A stretch of DNA of 64,000 bases from Effrenium voratum. Taxonomy: Eukaryota; Sar; Dinophyceae; Suessiales; Symbiodiniaceae. Below the pieces are notes generated by a model. That model saw nothing but the letters and a program-made list of their open reading frames with translations, had not been told where the DNA came from and did not search any database. Each line of letters starts with the position of its first letter. Position 1 is the stretch's first letter. The position numbers and the translations under genes are program-made. The stretch spans positions 504,001 to 568,000 of the forward strand of contig CAUJNA010003002.1 of the NCBI GenBank assembly GCA_963377175.1. The letters run 5' to 3'. This document shows positions 44,770-57,089 of the stretch, piece after piece.

Positions 44770-47700
44770 ATGGAGCGATTGCAGGCATTGAGGCCGCTGG
44801 CTGAGGAGCGGAAGGCTCGCAGAGCACCATGGGTGGCAGAGCCACGGATGCAGCTGAGCCTCTCTTCTGACTGCACTGGCTTCGCCACTTTTGCGCAGGC
44901 AGCGGCGCACTTGGGTTTCAGAGTCCAGCACACAGTGTGCTCCGAATGTGATCCTCAAAAGAGAGTGTTGTTGCAAGCTGTGCATGGCGCACTGGGGGTG
45001 GATTCTGGGCTGGTGCTAGAGGACTTGCGACAGCGTTTGCAGCAGCCTTCGTGCAAATCGCTTTTGCACGAGGGCGGGTATCCCTGCCAGGGTTTTAGCT
45101 CTATGGGCAAGGGCCGCGGCATTTCAGACCCTAGGGGTGAGTTGTTACTTGATGCAGTAGAGATTATCACGCGGGATCAGCCTTTGGCCTTCGTGATTGA
45201 GAACGTGGCCAGCCTGGCATCGGATGAAAAGTATTCAGAGATTTGGCAGGCGATCCTGGGAATCTTCCAGGTCGGCGGATACGACGCGACCTGGCGGATT
45301 TTAGACAGCGCGGATCACGGCGTGCCTCAGAGCCGGCTGCGCGTCTACTTGATCGGTGTCCGAGATGACCACGCCAGGCGTGGCGAGATGTCTTTGTTGA
45401 CGTAGGCCTTCTTCATGTGTTTATTAGCCATGCTCTGGAGGCTTTAACACAATGCAGTGAAGAAATACGGTTGAAGCAGTCCAAGCAGTCCAGCCAAGAG
45501 GGGCTTAGGGCGCACCGGTGTCGTACGGCAGACCGTAGGCTATTTGTCGATCAAGCGGTCCGATCGGTGCATTTCAAGATACCAACGCGCACTTTCACAA
45601 TGCTTGCCTATTTTCACTGAAGTTCTTTCGGGCCTCAGGGCAGTCCTCACGGGAGCTCCACCGGGCTTACGTGATTTAGCGGCTGCGAGGTTTCATAGGA
45701 GTCAATTAGTGTTGAAGGGGTTATAAATGACACCGAGGGCGGCGGCTGTCTATGGTATACCTGCATCCCACACTAGGCGCTGCCGTGTAGATATTGCTTT
45801 GCACAATGTTCACTGAAAAGATCCAAGCTTAGTCATCAGGCCCAGCGCAACTTCTTCGCAGATTAAGGAATGGGAGAAAGAACCAAGGATTCCCAGCACG
45901 GACTAATGGCAATATCTTCGCCTACATGTCGTAGCTTTGGAGATCGCACCCCGTGCATAGCCCCGCACAAACTGCGAAAATAATATACACCTTTTGCCGG
46001 GTCCACCGGCCTGGGCCAGGGGTTCGCCCGGAAGGCGCCTTGGAATGGGTGCTGGCTTGAGTCCACATGCCAAGTCTTGATTTGACCTGTTTGCATTGTG
46101 GGCGTTACATCTTGCTTTCCGCTACGGTGGCCAGCGTTTTTCATTGAAGAATGCCCCTGCTACCGGTTGAGGCACCCTGCGAGCAGACACACCCAGCCCG
46201 CATCAAGGTCGCCTGTTGGAACAGGTCCCTGTCAGAGCCTGCCCTCGGGACCGCCTTCCTGGCTCCGACCATGTTCCAGACGCTTGCAAGTCCCCTCCGA
46301 GAAAGGGTGTGTGACCACATTTACAAAAGCCTGCGTCGGCAATCGCTGGCCAGGGCTCGACCGCTCCAAGAGGTTTGGCCTGAGCCGCTGCCTGCCATGC
46401 CGGCGCAGTGTTTCTTGAAGATGGACATTCGCGGCAACCTTCATCCGGGAAAGCAACGAGGGCGCTCCGCCACGTGGAAGCGAAACTGGTCTGCAGCCCC
46501 ACGGCTGCTGCGAAATGCGCGCCCCCTCCTCCACCCCACCCCGCCTTGGGTTTAGTGACAGAGGGTTTTTTTTGGCTTGGTTGACCTTCTGCGATTTATT
46601 GCTGTGATTTGTCTCCCGTCATGGGTCAATGACAACTGTTCAACATGTATGTCCGGGGGTGCTTTGCTCATTGCTCCTAGTTTTCACGAGGTTGGCCAGA
46701 AGGGAGCTTTAGCCATTTACTCTGTTTTTGGTGCACAGGTTTCTGCCTGTTCCGCCCTTGCCCCACATTTCCCCGTTAATACCGTGGCGTCCCACCTCGG
46801 GGGAAAGCAGCGATCCTTGCAGACTTTTCTCCGGAGAGTCGTTGATGGTTGAGATCTCAATGCAGCCAGAAACCTCCAAGTGCAAGAGCTAACCTGTTGT
46901 TTGGCTGGCTTCTTGCGGGGGCTGCGTTGGGGGCATGTCAGTCACCAGAAACCGCTGAGCTGTTGTTAGCTTGGATGCAATTGCTGAAGGACAAAGGGTG
47001 GTATCAGCCCACGACTTACCTTGCGCAAGCGCAGAAACACATTTCGCATCGTATGGGGGGCGTCATCCTGTGAGCCCTGCCAGTTGTTGACCTTTTTTCA
47101 GCCATTTGTCAGGCATCTATCAAGATACGCCCCTTACGCGCCAGTGTGCCTCCTCTTTGAGATCACATTGGTGGCTTAGCAGGTAGATGCAAATTCTGCG
47201 CTCAAATCTCATCCTGTTTCAGCTTGCGTGTTTGACGGGGGTGTCAACTTCAGAGCATGTTGTTCAAACGGCTTTCTCTTCATAGCGCAGCTCGCCAATC
47301 ACCTGTTGTCGGACACCGCCTATGAGAAGACTTGTCAGCCATTTGTGGAGCAGTAGCCTTTGCCATCTTTTGTGACGTCAGGGGCCCACCAGACTGCTGC
47401 AACTCTCGCAAAATTTAGCAGCGCAGCAGGGGGCAATCTTAACGCTGGGTATGGATCTGGAAAACAAGGCAAAGGTTCTCCCTGCATAGGCCAACCGCGC
47501 CCACCGCTAGGTGCTCAAGAAGGCGAAAGCCCAGCGCTTGAACATCAATTCCGTAGATGACATGCTCATAGCAGACATGTGTGGCAGCAGCTTGGCCTGC
47601 CAGCGGAACCGCTTTCCTACCATCACAGCATCGCGAGGGAAATCCGGTGCGTACTATTTGCCTGCGTTGTCCCGGGTGGCTGATGTTGAAGAACTAGCAC

Positions 47701-47999
47701 GTGTGCAAGGCTCTTTTTGACCAAACAGCGTTTTGCTTTTTGCCAGAAGGTGTAGACCCAAACCAGAGCAACCTAGCATTGCAATAATTTGGCCTTTCCG
47801 CATGGGATCATGTTTGGTAGGGGAAAGCAGCCATCCATAACGCGTACCCGGTGCAGGTGTGGATGGCCGGGTATTCCACGCTGCCCATGGGAAGGTTGGC
47901 CTCGCGGTCATCGGCCACGCCGTCGGGAACAGCATGACAGTAGCTGTAGTCGAACGACTTCTATGCCGGCGCCTTGGCGCCAGGCTATGCCAGCGGTAA
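44770..47999 (+). CDS. Cytosine-5 DNA methyltransferase gene, split by introns
   Basis: The first piece (ATG 44770 to about 45395, open to 45405) has the family motifs in order: SDCTGFATF (motif I, residues 33-41), SECDP (II), GYPCQGFSS with the catalytic Cys106 (IV), FVIENV (VI, 141-146) and QSRLR (VIII, 187-191). Motifs IX and X come much later: PTITASRGKSGAYY to EELARVQG in 47511-47709, and GHAVGNSMTVAVVERL in 47857-47999, ending TAA. Treating 47710-47856 as an intron (GC donor, AG acceptor, 147 bp) joins these two in phase as RVQG-VDGRV. An acceptor CGCTAG stands just before 47511. The exon for the target-recognition region between 45.4 and 47.5 kb was not identified. All key catalytic residues seen are intact. 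An earlier ATG at 44704 is in frame. The product would methylate cytosine in DNA. Confidence 0.75.
45406..47510 (+). other. Probable large intron(s) of the methyltransferase gene; missing exon not found
   Basis: Several short frames exist (46151-46555, 46849-47073 on plus), none with a clear match to a C5 methyltransferase recognition domain. The frame LLLAWMQLLKDKGWYQP near 46960-47010 is the most protein-like. The donor after VRDD could be the GC in GCCAG|GCGTGG near 45379. Confidence 0.4.
47710..47856 (+). other. Inferred GC-AG intron
   Basis: It starts GCTCTTTTTGACC and ends ACCCGGTGCAG. Without its removal the frame ends at TGA (47718). With removal, motif IX and motif X of the methyltransferase join in phase. 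GC donors are common in dinoflagellate genes. Confidence 0.6.
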
Positions 48000-48477
48000 C
48001 GCATCTTTGTGGTAGCTTTTTAGGCCAATGGTCACACTGTGAGCCGAGGCTGCTTTGGGTGGTGGGCTTCGCGCCTGAGATGCCGATCGATCGCTGGGCT
48101 GAAGCTGTTGGCGCGTGGCACGCAGATCGACGTGTCAATTTTTGGCAATTGCTAGCTTCCTTTTCGAAGCTGAAAACTGTGCAGACATCCTAGCTCTCAT
48201 GGATGTTACGCATCATGGTAGGGACTGCTGCCATGAGATGCTGTGCCGGCTGACAATTGATAGGCTCACCCGTCGCCAGAAAAGCCTACGTGCAAACCAG
48301 ATGTCGGCTAGAGCTCGTGCCGAATAAATGACACCGGCCTGCTGGGGACGGTGGAGCATGCTAGACGAGTGGTGCTTTCATGTCTTGTCTGTGGGCATCA
48401 CCCGCATGATGTGACCTGACAGAGCTCGCAGCTGTTGGCTGATTTTGTGTTTGTGTGCGTTGGGTCTCACTCACAGC

Positions 48478-48756
48478 ATGGCAGCCTCAGCAGCCTCAGC
48501 CAAGCGCAGCCGTGTCGACTGGCAGATGGGTACCCGGATCAGATTCCAAGGTTCAAATCCAAAGAGCGCCGGCACTAAGTCGCACCAGAGGTACGAGAAG
48601 TACAAGTGCGCCCAATCCGTGCGGGCTGCGCTATCGGCAGGGGCTCAGCTCAGGGACCTGGATTTTGATCACCATCGAGGATTTCTCGTTGTTGCTGGCA
48701 GCCCAGATCCTTGGCGTGGCTGGAGGTTTGAGGGGGGGGGGCGGGGCGGCCATTAA
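48478..48756 (+). CDS. N-terminal fragment of a dinoflagellate-type conserved protein
   Basis: The ATG at 48478 gives MAASAASAKRSRVDWQMGTR, then NPKSAGTKSHQRYEKYK and RAALSAGAQLRDLDFDHHRGFL. The pattern NPK..GT.S..RYE.YK followed by ..LG(A)...D...D...G+L is one I associate with a repeated protein domain in dinoflagellate genomes; its function is unknown to me. The readable part is about 70 residues. After LVVAG (about 48702) a poly-G stretch appears and the frame continues only as low complexity. A neighbouring frame to 48913 ends in an acidic tail. It is probably the first exon of a gene, or a fragment. It lies about 480 bp after the methyltransferase stop on the same strand. Confidence 0.5.
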   Translation: MAASAASAKRSRVDWQMGTRIRFQGSNPKSAGTKSHQRYEKYKCAQSVRAALSAGAQLRDLDFDHHRGFLVVAGSPDPWRGWRFEGGGRGGH

Positions 48757-48913
48757 ACTCATGTGCTGCAGACACCACTTTGCTCCTGAAAAGAGACCCG
48801 ACGACGAGGATTCCGATGCCATCGTGCCAGCGGACGACGGGGACGCAACCGACGACCAGGCTGGTGAGGCGCGCTCAGCACTCATACCCGGAAAGCGGAA
48901 GCCAGGGCCTTGA

Positions 48914-51900
48914 CAAGTCATCATATATTGAAACGCACGACCTTCCTACTTTTCAACCTTCTGTGTGTCTTTTTGGCCAGCGTGCTTGGGTTCACGGGGG
49001 CAGTTTAGCTGTGAAAGCAAGCTTGGCCTTCGACATGGCCTCCCGCTTGTGCAGCGAAGTGTGCAGCAGGGACACCAGTGGATTTAGACTGCATTGTGTT
49101 TCCGCCCATTCTGGTTCTTTGCATTGGTTGCCGACCAGTGAACACAGTCCAGCTCAGCCCCAGCAGCGGGGTTGAAATTGTGTCCATGATTTGGCGGCGT
49201 TAGGAGTGACTCGGGCAAGATGGGTTGTGATTTGAAGTGCGTGCGCTGGAGCAGGCACATTCGATTTGCACTTTTGTCCCCTTAGCGTTTTGCGCATCAT
49301 CCCGCCAAGACATGGACATTCTTGGCTCTATGTTGACGGTGCTCCATCCTAACGCTTTGCCGCATGTAGCTTAGGCCTTTTCGACTGCCGACTCCGCGCT
49401 CTCAGGAGGCTTCGGGGGCCGACCCGCCTCAGGATGCCCGCATGGATCAGGACTGACGCAGGTGGCGCTGAGCAGCAGATGTGTTCGTCACTGCAGGATT
49501 GCGGCAGCTCTGCGCATGGAGGATCAGGGTGCCCCAAGTGCAAGGCCCGCTGCCCCTTGCTGTGTTTGCTCACATGTTGTACTGGTGGGCCCTCCGCTGC
49601 GCCACCCACTGGAGTAAACATGCCTTGCGACCTGTGCGCGCCTTCAGAACCAACTTGTATGCTACTCGTCTACAGGCAAATCCACGGGCTTTCATTGCAA
49701 ACCTTCGTTTTGTCACAGGGAGTGTTGATGACAGACCAGGAACTCACTCCATGCTGCCCGTAGCCCTCGTCTCGGACATAACTTTTGCATTCCGGAATAG
49801 CAAAGTAGGATGTGTTTTTTTGTGTTGCCTTTGTAGTCAATATGACGGCTCTCCAAAGACCTACTCATTCCTAGGCTCGTGGTCTGCTTGCCGCGCTGCC
49901 CTTATGTAGGCTGAGAGTCACAGCCGTGCCAGTGCTGCCAGGGCCTGGACCCAGAAGGCCTCTACCTTGTGATCTCAGATCGCGTCAAGGGCTATGTAGA
50001 TGAGTGCTTGAGCCTTCTCAACCAAAAGTTTGAAATCGACTTGGCCAGTTTGCGACAGGATGTTGACTGCCTGCAGTATAAACATCTCCAGGGAGTCAGT
50101 TCGCGCCACAGTGCGTGATCTGAAGGTTCACCTGTGACAGCTGGGGTGTGCTGGAGAAATGTCGCCCTTGTGCGCTGATTGGCGAGCACACATTGTCACG
50201 TGGCCCGCACCTGCGTGGGCCATTTCCGGACAGATTCAACATGTGGCATATTTTCCGGAAATCGGCGTTTTCAACTTGCTGTGTCTTTTTCCTGTGGAGA
50301 CATATTTGTTGGAATGCGTCAATTGTGAGGGCAAGTGGATTCATTTCGTTCTTTGAGCACGGAGGGATCTTATCGCGCGGCGCACCGTGTCTTCAGGGCC
50401 GCCGGCTCAGTCCGCAAGCGCCAGAAGCCACGTCATTTCTGCGCCGCTTACCACGCTTGTTCTCGCACTTGCGTATCGGGCTGCAAGTGCCGCATGGTTT
50501 CTGCGCGCCCTGCCGCAGTTTCGTCGCTCGCGCCTCTTGCGTGCTGTTCCATGAGCCCGGGCGCCCTCAGTTTTGCACGCGGCTTATGCCTGCTCGAGCA
50601 TTGTTGTTGTTTTCGCCGGGTGCTTGCCTAAAGTGGCCGCAACACCCCGCAGTGCAAATAGACCAGGGGGGCATGTTAAGGAAGCTGCTTTTGGAATCTC
50701 AAGCGACCAAAATTTCTGAGCATCGTCAAGTTCCCAAGTGGCACATGGCCCAACACCATCCCCTCCCTCAACCAAACTGCGCACGCGCGCTCCCTTCCGT
50801 CCAGCCGAGAGGCTGCCACGCCTAGCTTCCAAAACACTAATGTTGCGCGGCGCGTCCGCCCCTTGCATGTTTGCTGGTTGTGATGTGTGTGCGATGCCAT
50901 TTGATTCTGTGATGCGGAACGCGCAGGCTGCCTTTCACACGCCGCCTCAGTCGGCGGCTTTGGCGCGGTCACGTCAGCTACCTTTCCCCCTTTGTTTTCC
51001 AGCCGGATTTTGTCGCGTGGGCTATAGACAAATACACTGGGGTCGCGTCTACGCGCCGCAAAACGTGGCTGTGGCTCGAAGGTGCCTGCGCGTTCTTGCT
51101 GGCCAGCATTCTGGGCTTGTGTATAACTAGAGGATGCTGTGTTATAAGTTAAAGCGAGCCGCTGCTTGGCTAACTCGGGGCGCAGCTGTGTCGCACACGC
51201 TCACGCAAGCATTCGTGACCAGAGACCCACGCAAGTCCGACTGTCGTGAGTGGCGCTACTCATCTTTCGGCATTTGCCGTGAGCAACAGCTGGCTTGGGA
51301 GGCGGCGCGGGACAGCGGGACAGCAGCCGGCCAGCAACCTTGGGGGCGGCGGCCAAGCTCCCATTTCACGCAGGCACTGCTCTGCCGCACGTCTCTGGCT
51401 CTCACGCTTCCTTTGCCCCCTGCGCGCCGCAGCCCTTGTCTCCGCCACCACGACGGTCGTGTCGGTTGGATTTCCTGCCACGTGCCTGAATTGTCGCCGG
51501 TCTGGCGCATGCGTGCGGGGACAACATGCGGCCCCGCGGCCATCGGGCCTTCGCAGCGTTTGCGTGCTCTGCCGCGTTGCGTTGTGGGTGGCCGGCTCTT
51601 CCGCGGCGAGGCTGTGAGCGTGGCCCCGGAGCTGGGCCGTCCCAGTCTCGGCGACTGGCTCGCGCGTGGACCAGCACAGCCGCTGGCCGCGCGTTTCGGA
51701 GGCGTTTCGTCATGGGCGTAGGCGCTTGCGGAACCCTGCCAGCTTTGCCCAATCGCTGATAGTTGGCGACCACTCGCACGCAAACACGTGCGCCGTAGAC
51801 AGAGACCGCTCGATGTGTTTTCGACTGCTGCGCGCGTCACCGCCCGTCCTCGCGCAGAGCTCTTCAAAGGGCAGCGCAGACGTCCACACGCCAGCAGCCG

Positions 51901-54050
51901 GCAGGATTGCGGATCGCATTGCGCGCCGCATGTCCTATAGGCTCTCGTGCCAAGTTGCACGCACGCCAGCTGGAAGTCCGGAAGCTGCAAAGCAGTTGTC
52001 AGCGGTTCACAGGCATCTGTCAACGCGCAGGGCGCTTGCGGCCAGTGGATTGCATGCGCTATTGGGCGCACGTGGTCATGAAGTGGTGCTGCTTGTGAGC
52101 GGATTCTGCGGAAAAACGGTTTCTGCTTGCGGCTCCCCAGGAAACTGACTCACGCAGCATTGTGTGCCCGACGTGACTTCGCACTGCGCCGAGACTTTTC
52201 CAAAGCAAGTTGGGACGTCTCCGTACGGCGCACGGTTGGCGCGGCTTCTGTGACATCTGCCGTGTTGAAGTGGCGCGGCTGCATGTGAAAGACGGCGCTG
52301 TCAGGCTGCGGCGGGGCGCTAGCGGCGAGCGCTCGGATCTCGTCATGGCGCGAACGCTGCCCTCCTCATCTTACATTCTCCTACCGCTTGGAAGCGCGAA
52401 CTTCGTGCAAGCGTGGTGCCTCAGCTTCGATGCTTTCATGCAACGCAGCACGTCACTGTGGATCGCCTCGCAGCTGCAATGTTTCTCTGCCTTTCAGTTT
52501 CTCGAGTCGGCGGTTTTTGTTAGTCACGGCATGTCCGTTTGATCCATGTCGGGTAATTTGACTGCTATTCCTGCCGCTCCTGCTATTGCTGCGGCTATTT
52601 TCAAAGATGCTTGCTCTTAATACTATCACGTTGCTCGTGCTACTCCTGCTGCAACTGCCGCGCGGAAGAGCATTGCGGCAGGTCACGCTGGGGTGAATGC
52701 TACTAGAAGTGACCACTGCTGGTCGAATTCTCTGGCAGCTAATGCTGCTGGTTATTTCTGCTGTAACCCGTTCTGTTTTAAGTGTAAGGGAGAACGTAAT
52801 CAGCACGAGCTGATGACTTGCGCTTGTTAGGAACTACTCGTTGGAGATCAAGAATTGCAATGATCTCTTCCCATCGCGATGCATTTCAAGAAGCCGCCAG
52901 CCGTTTCAGGCAAGATCGAAAACTCGTTGAGCGCATCCGTATAGCGCGCGTGGGAGAAGCCGAGGAAGGAAACCACAAAAAAAAAGCAGGGAGGCAGAAG
53001 GGGTGAGACACCAGGGCAACAAAAGAGAACACAAATGAGAGGCAGAGAGGCGGAAAGAAAGATAAAAAAACGTCTTGTAGTACTTAGTCCGAAGTGGCAC
53101 ACTGTTGTGTGCATATATGCGCTCGCCTTTTTGCAACAGCATGGACGGAAAGTGACCCGCGTTGGAAACCACCATGTGAGCATTGCTTTTTGTTCTTCTA
53201 AATGTCATCATTTCTTTGCGCCTGCGCCCCGCCTCCGCCCTGCCTACGCCAGTTGCACCCCGCTCACGGAAAAGCACGCGTCCGTTTTCTGCCTTTTGGG
53301 CCGCCTGCGCACGCCTACGGGATGCGATCGTCCTTGACAATCCGGCCAGGGAATTACCTGGTGCGGTCGGATCATGTCTTCAGTTCCGGCTGGCATGCGC
53401 AACGCTCATCCACAAACTAAGATGCCAGCTATGCAGCCCGAAGCCTGCGCACCCCGGCTGCCAAGCCCGTGCGCTCACGTCCCTTGGTTTTGCAGGCCGG
53501 GCAAGGGCCTCGCGGAGCCTACGCTGAGCCAACGCGACTGGGCCTTCTGGAATGAAATTGACGCTTCACAAATGCCGATGACTTCTGGTCAGCCACCCTT
53601 TCTCTTCTGGAGACCATACCATCTCTGAGTCATGGGAATTTTTTTTGAGCTCCCAAACGCCTACGCCATGCCGACGCAACTTCTGGCTCCCAGAATTGCC
53701 TACGCAAGCCTCCGCGGAAACAACGCTTTCAGCTACGCAACGCAAGTTGAACGTTCCCTTTCTTCATGGGTCCTTCGTCACACAAAACAACGCTGCTCAT
53801 GCGTCATTGGCGCCACCGCAGCGACGTGACTCTCGGCGTGGTGCTTTGTTGGGGGCGGCCAGCCACGCGCTCGCGCAAGAATGATGTATTCACAAGCCGG
53901 GGCACGGGGCTAGCCCCGAGAGTTTGGACAGGTCGCGTGACTCAAAGCGGCACACGCCACGATTCCATCCACATAGGCATGACAAAAATGCACATCTTTC
54001 TCTTCAAAGTGGTACCACCATACATGCGCATCTTCATACTGTTTCTTACT
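48914..54050. other. No recognised gene; GC-rich with long open frames on both strands
   Basis: Plus-strand frames at 49481-49909, 50148-50825 and 51134-51721 and a minus-strand frame at 51256-52071 (271 codons) are open, but none shows a known motif. The last two overlap, so both cannot be typical genes. The 50.4-52.5 kb part is GC-rich, which lengthens chance frames. The 49481 frame (RQLCAWRIRVPQVQGPLPLA and onward) is the most protein-like. Confidence 0.35.
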
Positions 54051-56290
54051 GGTAGCCAACACGAACATCAGCATCATCATCATCATCATCATCATCACCA
54101 TCACCTTACTATTTTCATCGCCAAGCCGGCCAGCATGACTATGCCGTCGATATCATCACGCGTGGCCGCATCATCATTAGCAAACTTGCGAGCAGCTGCA
54201 GCATCAGGATACGCGTTGCAAAAGACTGACCATCTTCAAAACGTCATCCTCGTGGTCATCGTTTTCATCATCTCAACATCATCATCATCATTATCATCAG
54301 ATTCTGCCTCCTCTTGGTTGACATCATCATTGTGATAAGCCTTACTATCCACAACCAACAAGTGTGGCATCATCAGCTTCAAGTATGGTCGCCATGTTCC
54401 TCATCATCATCACCACCACCACCACCATCTGTTTGCTTTCACTTTCTTTCCGGGCATCACCATCATCACCGTTGTTGTCTGCACGTGCATCACGGTCTTG
54501 TTGTTTTTTGCCCGAGCATTATTGCGCGCGTCGTGGTCAGCATTTTTTCAATCCCCGCCATCATCACCAACTTCGCGCCAGCTTCATCACCAGCTTCAGC
54601 ATCAATCCCATGCTCAGCATGAGCATCCTCAGCCACGTGTTCCGTATTACAGTCCTCCTCATGAACGACATCACGAGCTGTGGCATATAGCTTCAGAATC
54701 AAGTTCACAAAAGCCACCCACTCTGTAATCATGACCCATGAAAAAGCAGCAGCCGCGCCAGCGCCAGCATGATGCTCAGAATCATTGTGACAGCCGTGGC
54801 CCTGCTATCACCAACGCGTGCGCCATCATGTTCTTCATCAAACTCTTCATCATCACCCTCAGGAAGTATTCATGCTCATCAACTTCCAGGCTCTGCATCA
54901 CAGTCCCCATCGCCATCCACACCTCACCTGCGGCAAAAGCCGCAACATCAGCTAAATTGTCATCATCATCCGGCTGATTCTTCACCGCCTACGATCGTGG
55001 ATTTTTTGCAAACGTAGTCATCATGACCAGCATGAACTTCCTGGCCAGCATTGGTTTCGCAATCATGACCATCACTCCCACGTGTGTGCGCGGCACCATG
55101 TTGCTCATGCAAGTCATCATTCCGCATCATCATGGCCACATTCATCATCGCCATGTTCCTCATCACCCTAACCATGACCGGCCTCGTGCTGTAGACACTC
55201 ATCGTCGTCATGTTCACGCGCACTATCTTCATTCTTCTTGCTGCCACCATGCTCATGATCATCAACAGGCTTAGCATCATCAGGACCATATGCCGCACCG
55301 TCACCAGGATCTGCAATGCCATCAGCCTCAGCATTCACCCTTCTCACCATATTTTCCCGATGCTCATCACCCGCGTAAGCCGCCGGTTTATGACCAGTAC
55401 CCGTCCCATCCTCATCAGCAGGGTCAGCATCCTGTTCAACCTGCGTCGCAACAACCAAGATCCTAGGCGCTAGGTATCAAAATCTGCTTTTGTCCATTGG
55501 TATCATCATCATCATCATCATCATCACGGTCATCATGCGTGGGCAGCAGGACAATTCCCAAGCGCATCCTCTTCGTCAACATCATCCTCAGCCAAGTCAT
55601 CAGATTCATGCTCACAGTCACATTGACCTCATCATCACCATCATCATCATCATAAGCATCATCATCAGCGCCACCGTCGTCATCAGCGTCACCAACGGAG
55701 TCACCAGCTCCATGTTCATCACGACCATTGTCATCACCATCATCATCATCATCCTCAAGATCCTCAAGGCCTTGTCATCGTCCTCCTCATCATCGAAACT
55801 ATCATGTCTGTGGCAACATGGAATCCTGAACCTCCGCACCATCATCCTCACCTTCGTGGATGCCATATGTTCCTGATTGAAATAACACGCATTAGCTTCA
55901 TACCATGCATGACGAGCATCCTGCTGTCCTCCGCTGGATGCAGCCATCATCCATGCCATCTGCTTATGATCACACTATCCTCAAATTTGGCAGCACACGC
56001 ACGCTACCGGTATCAGCACCTGCATCATGCTCTGCGTCACCAGCAGAATGTCACAGTACTCGTCCCAAACATCATCCGAATGGTTGGCAACGTCAGCACT
56101 GTCTGCTCTTCGCCCTCCTCCTCAAGATCATCATTGCCTTGCCGCGGATCATCACCATCGTCCGACACGTCGGCAGTATCCCCATCATCATTCTCATCTT
56201 GGCCCGTTTCTGTCCGCGTCAAGCACCTCATCAGCATCATCATTGTCATCCTCATCATGATCATCATTAGAACCGTCATGTTGGTAACCT
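54050..56290. repeat. 2.2-kb CAT-triplet-rich, strand-biased region
   Basis: Long runs of CATCAT and CACCAC occur at 54070-54106, 54400-54426, 55500-55532 and 55630-55660, with the same triplets scattered throughout. The plus strand is poor in G. Frames read as His-rich (HHHHH), Ile/Ser-rich or, on the minus strand, Asp/Met-rich (for example GDEAGAKLVMMAGIEKM at 54490-54732). I see no domain and treat it as a degenerate triplet repeat, though an acidic minus-strand protein cannot be excluded. Confidence 0.6.
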
Positions 56291-56675
56291 GACAGTCTTC
56301 ATGACCACCGTCATCAAGATCCTCATCGTCATCACGGCCCTGAGCAGCACCTTGGTTCTGATCAGCATAATGTTCCTGATCTTCATCAAGGGAAAAAACT
56401 CTTATGTGTATATCTGCCCGACTTTACCAAGCGCGTCCATTAGGAGCGTAGTGCGTGCTAGGCTTGTAGGACATATTGATCTCAGAGTGATTATTAGTTA
56501 GCATTTTCTTTTTGAGTCTCAGGGGATGTTACACAGGCGTTGCCCATTTTCATTCCAATCGTGATCTTAGATTGATGTGGAGGCGCAATGCATTTACCAT
56601 TCATGGTGCCGCAAAATGTACAGGCACGCTTGCAGGAAGCTTTAGGTGGGGGAGCAGCGCCAAAAGCATACGGCC

Positions 56676-57050
56676 ATGGGGCGACGGACTGCGGCGAAAA
56701 CCGCGGCTAGTAAGTCGACGCAGTACAAGCGGAACATAATGATCCGAGACAACGGGCACCCATCCAAAATCCGGACCTTCCTGGTTGAGTTCTTCCGGCC
56801 ACGATACAGCGCAAAGGAGATCACGCAGCTATTGGTCACTTTGTTTGTGGTGCAAATGATTGGCCGTGAGCTCCTCCGCTTCAACATCAGCCCGGACTTC
56901 GAGTCCATAGAGTTTTTGGGCGGAAGCTTGACGGTCCAGAGCTACAGATGGCACCTTCTGAAGCAAAACCCGCATCCTGCCTTGCAAGCCCGCGTGTTCG
57001 TGCTAGTTTCTCTTGTTCTAGCCATGGCAGGTTTTTTTTTACCCAGATAG
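56676..57050 (+). CDS. Small putative membrane protein, unrecognised
   Basis: The ATG at 56676 opens a 124-residue frame; an earlier in-frame alternative start lies at 56646. The N-terminus is basic and rich in Arg, Lys, Ala and Thr (GRRTAAKTAASKS, KRNIMIRDNGHPSKIR). Two hydrophobic segments follow: about residues 50-66 (TQLLVTLFVVQMIGREL) and 106-122 (RVFVLVSLVLAMAGFF). The C-terminus stops right after the second helix with LPR. The composition looks like protein and the frame is uninterrupted, but I do not recognise a family. It may be a full short gene or one exon. It lies about 40 bp before the minisatellite at 57.1 kb. Confidence 0.45.
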   Translation: MGRRTAAKTAASKSTQYKRNIMIRDNGHPSKIRTFLVEFFRPRYSAKEITQLLVTLFVVQMIGRELLRFNISPDFESIEFLGGSLTVQSYRWHLLKQNPHPALQARVFVLVSLVLAMAGFFLPR

Positions 57051-57089
57051 CTGAAAGCTATCGGGGCTCTAACCTCTTTTGAAGCGGGG

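Noticed and set aside
51256..52071. 271-codon minus-strand frame opposite a 195-codon plus-strand frame
   Set aside because: GC-rich sequence inflates frame length. Both strands are open and neither has a known motif or protein-like periodicity that I could judge.
53766..54335. Histidine-rich protein (run of His codons)
   Set aside because: The His run is a CAT microsatellite and the surrounding frame has no recognisable domain.
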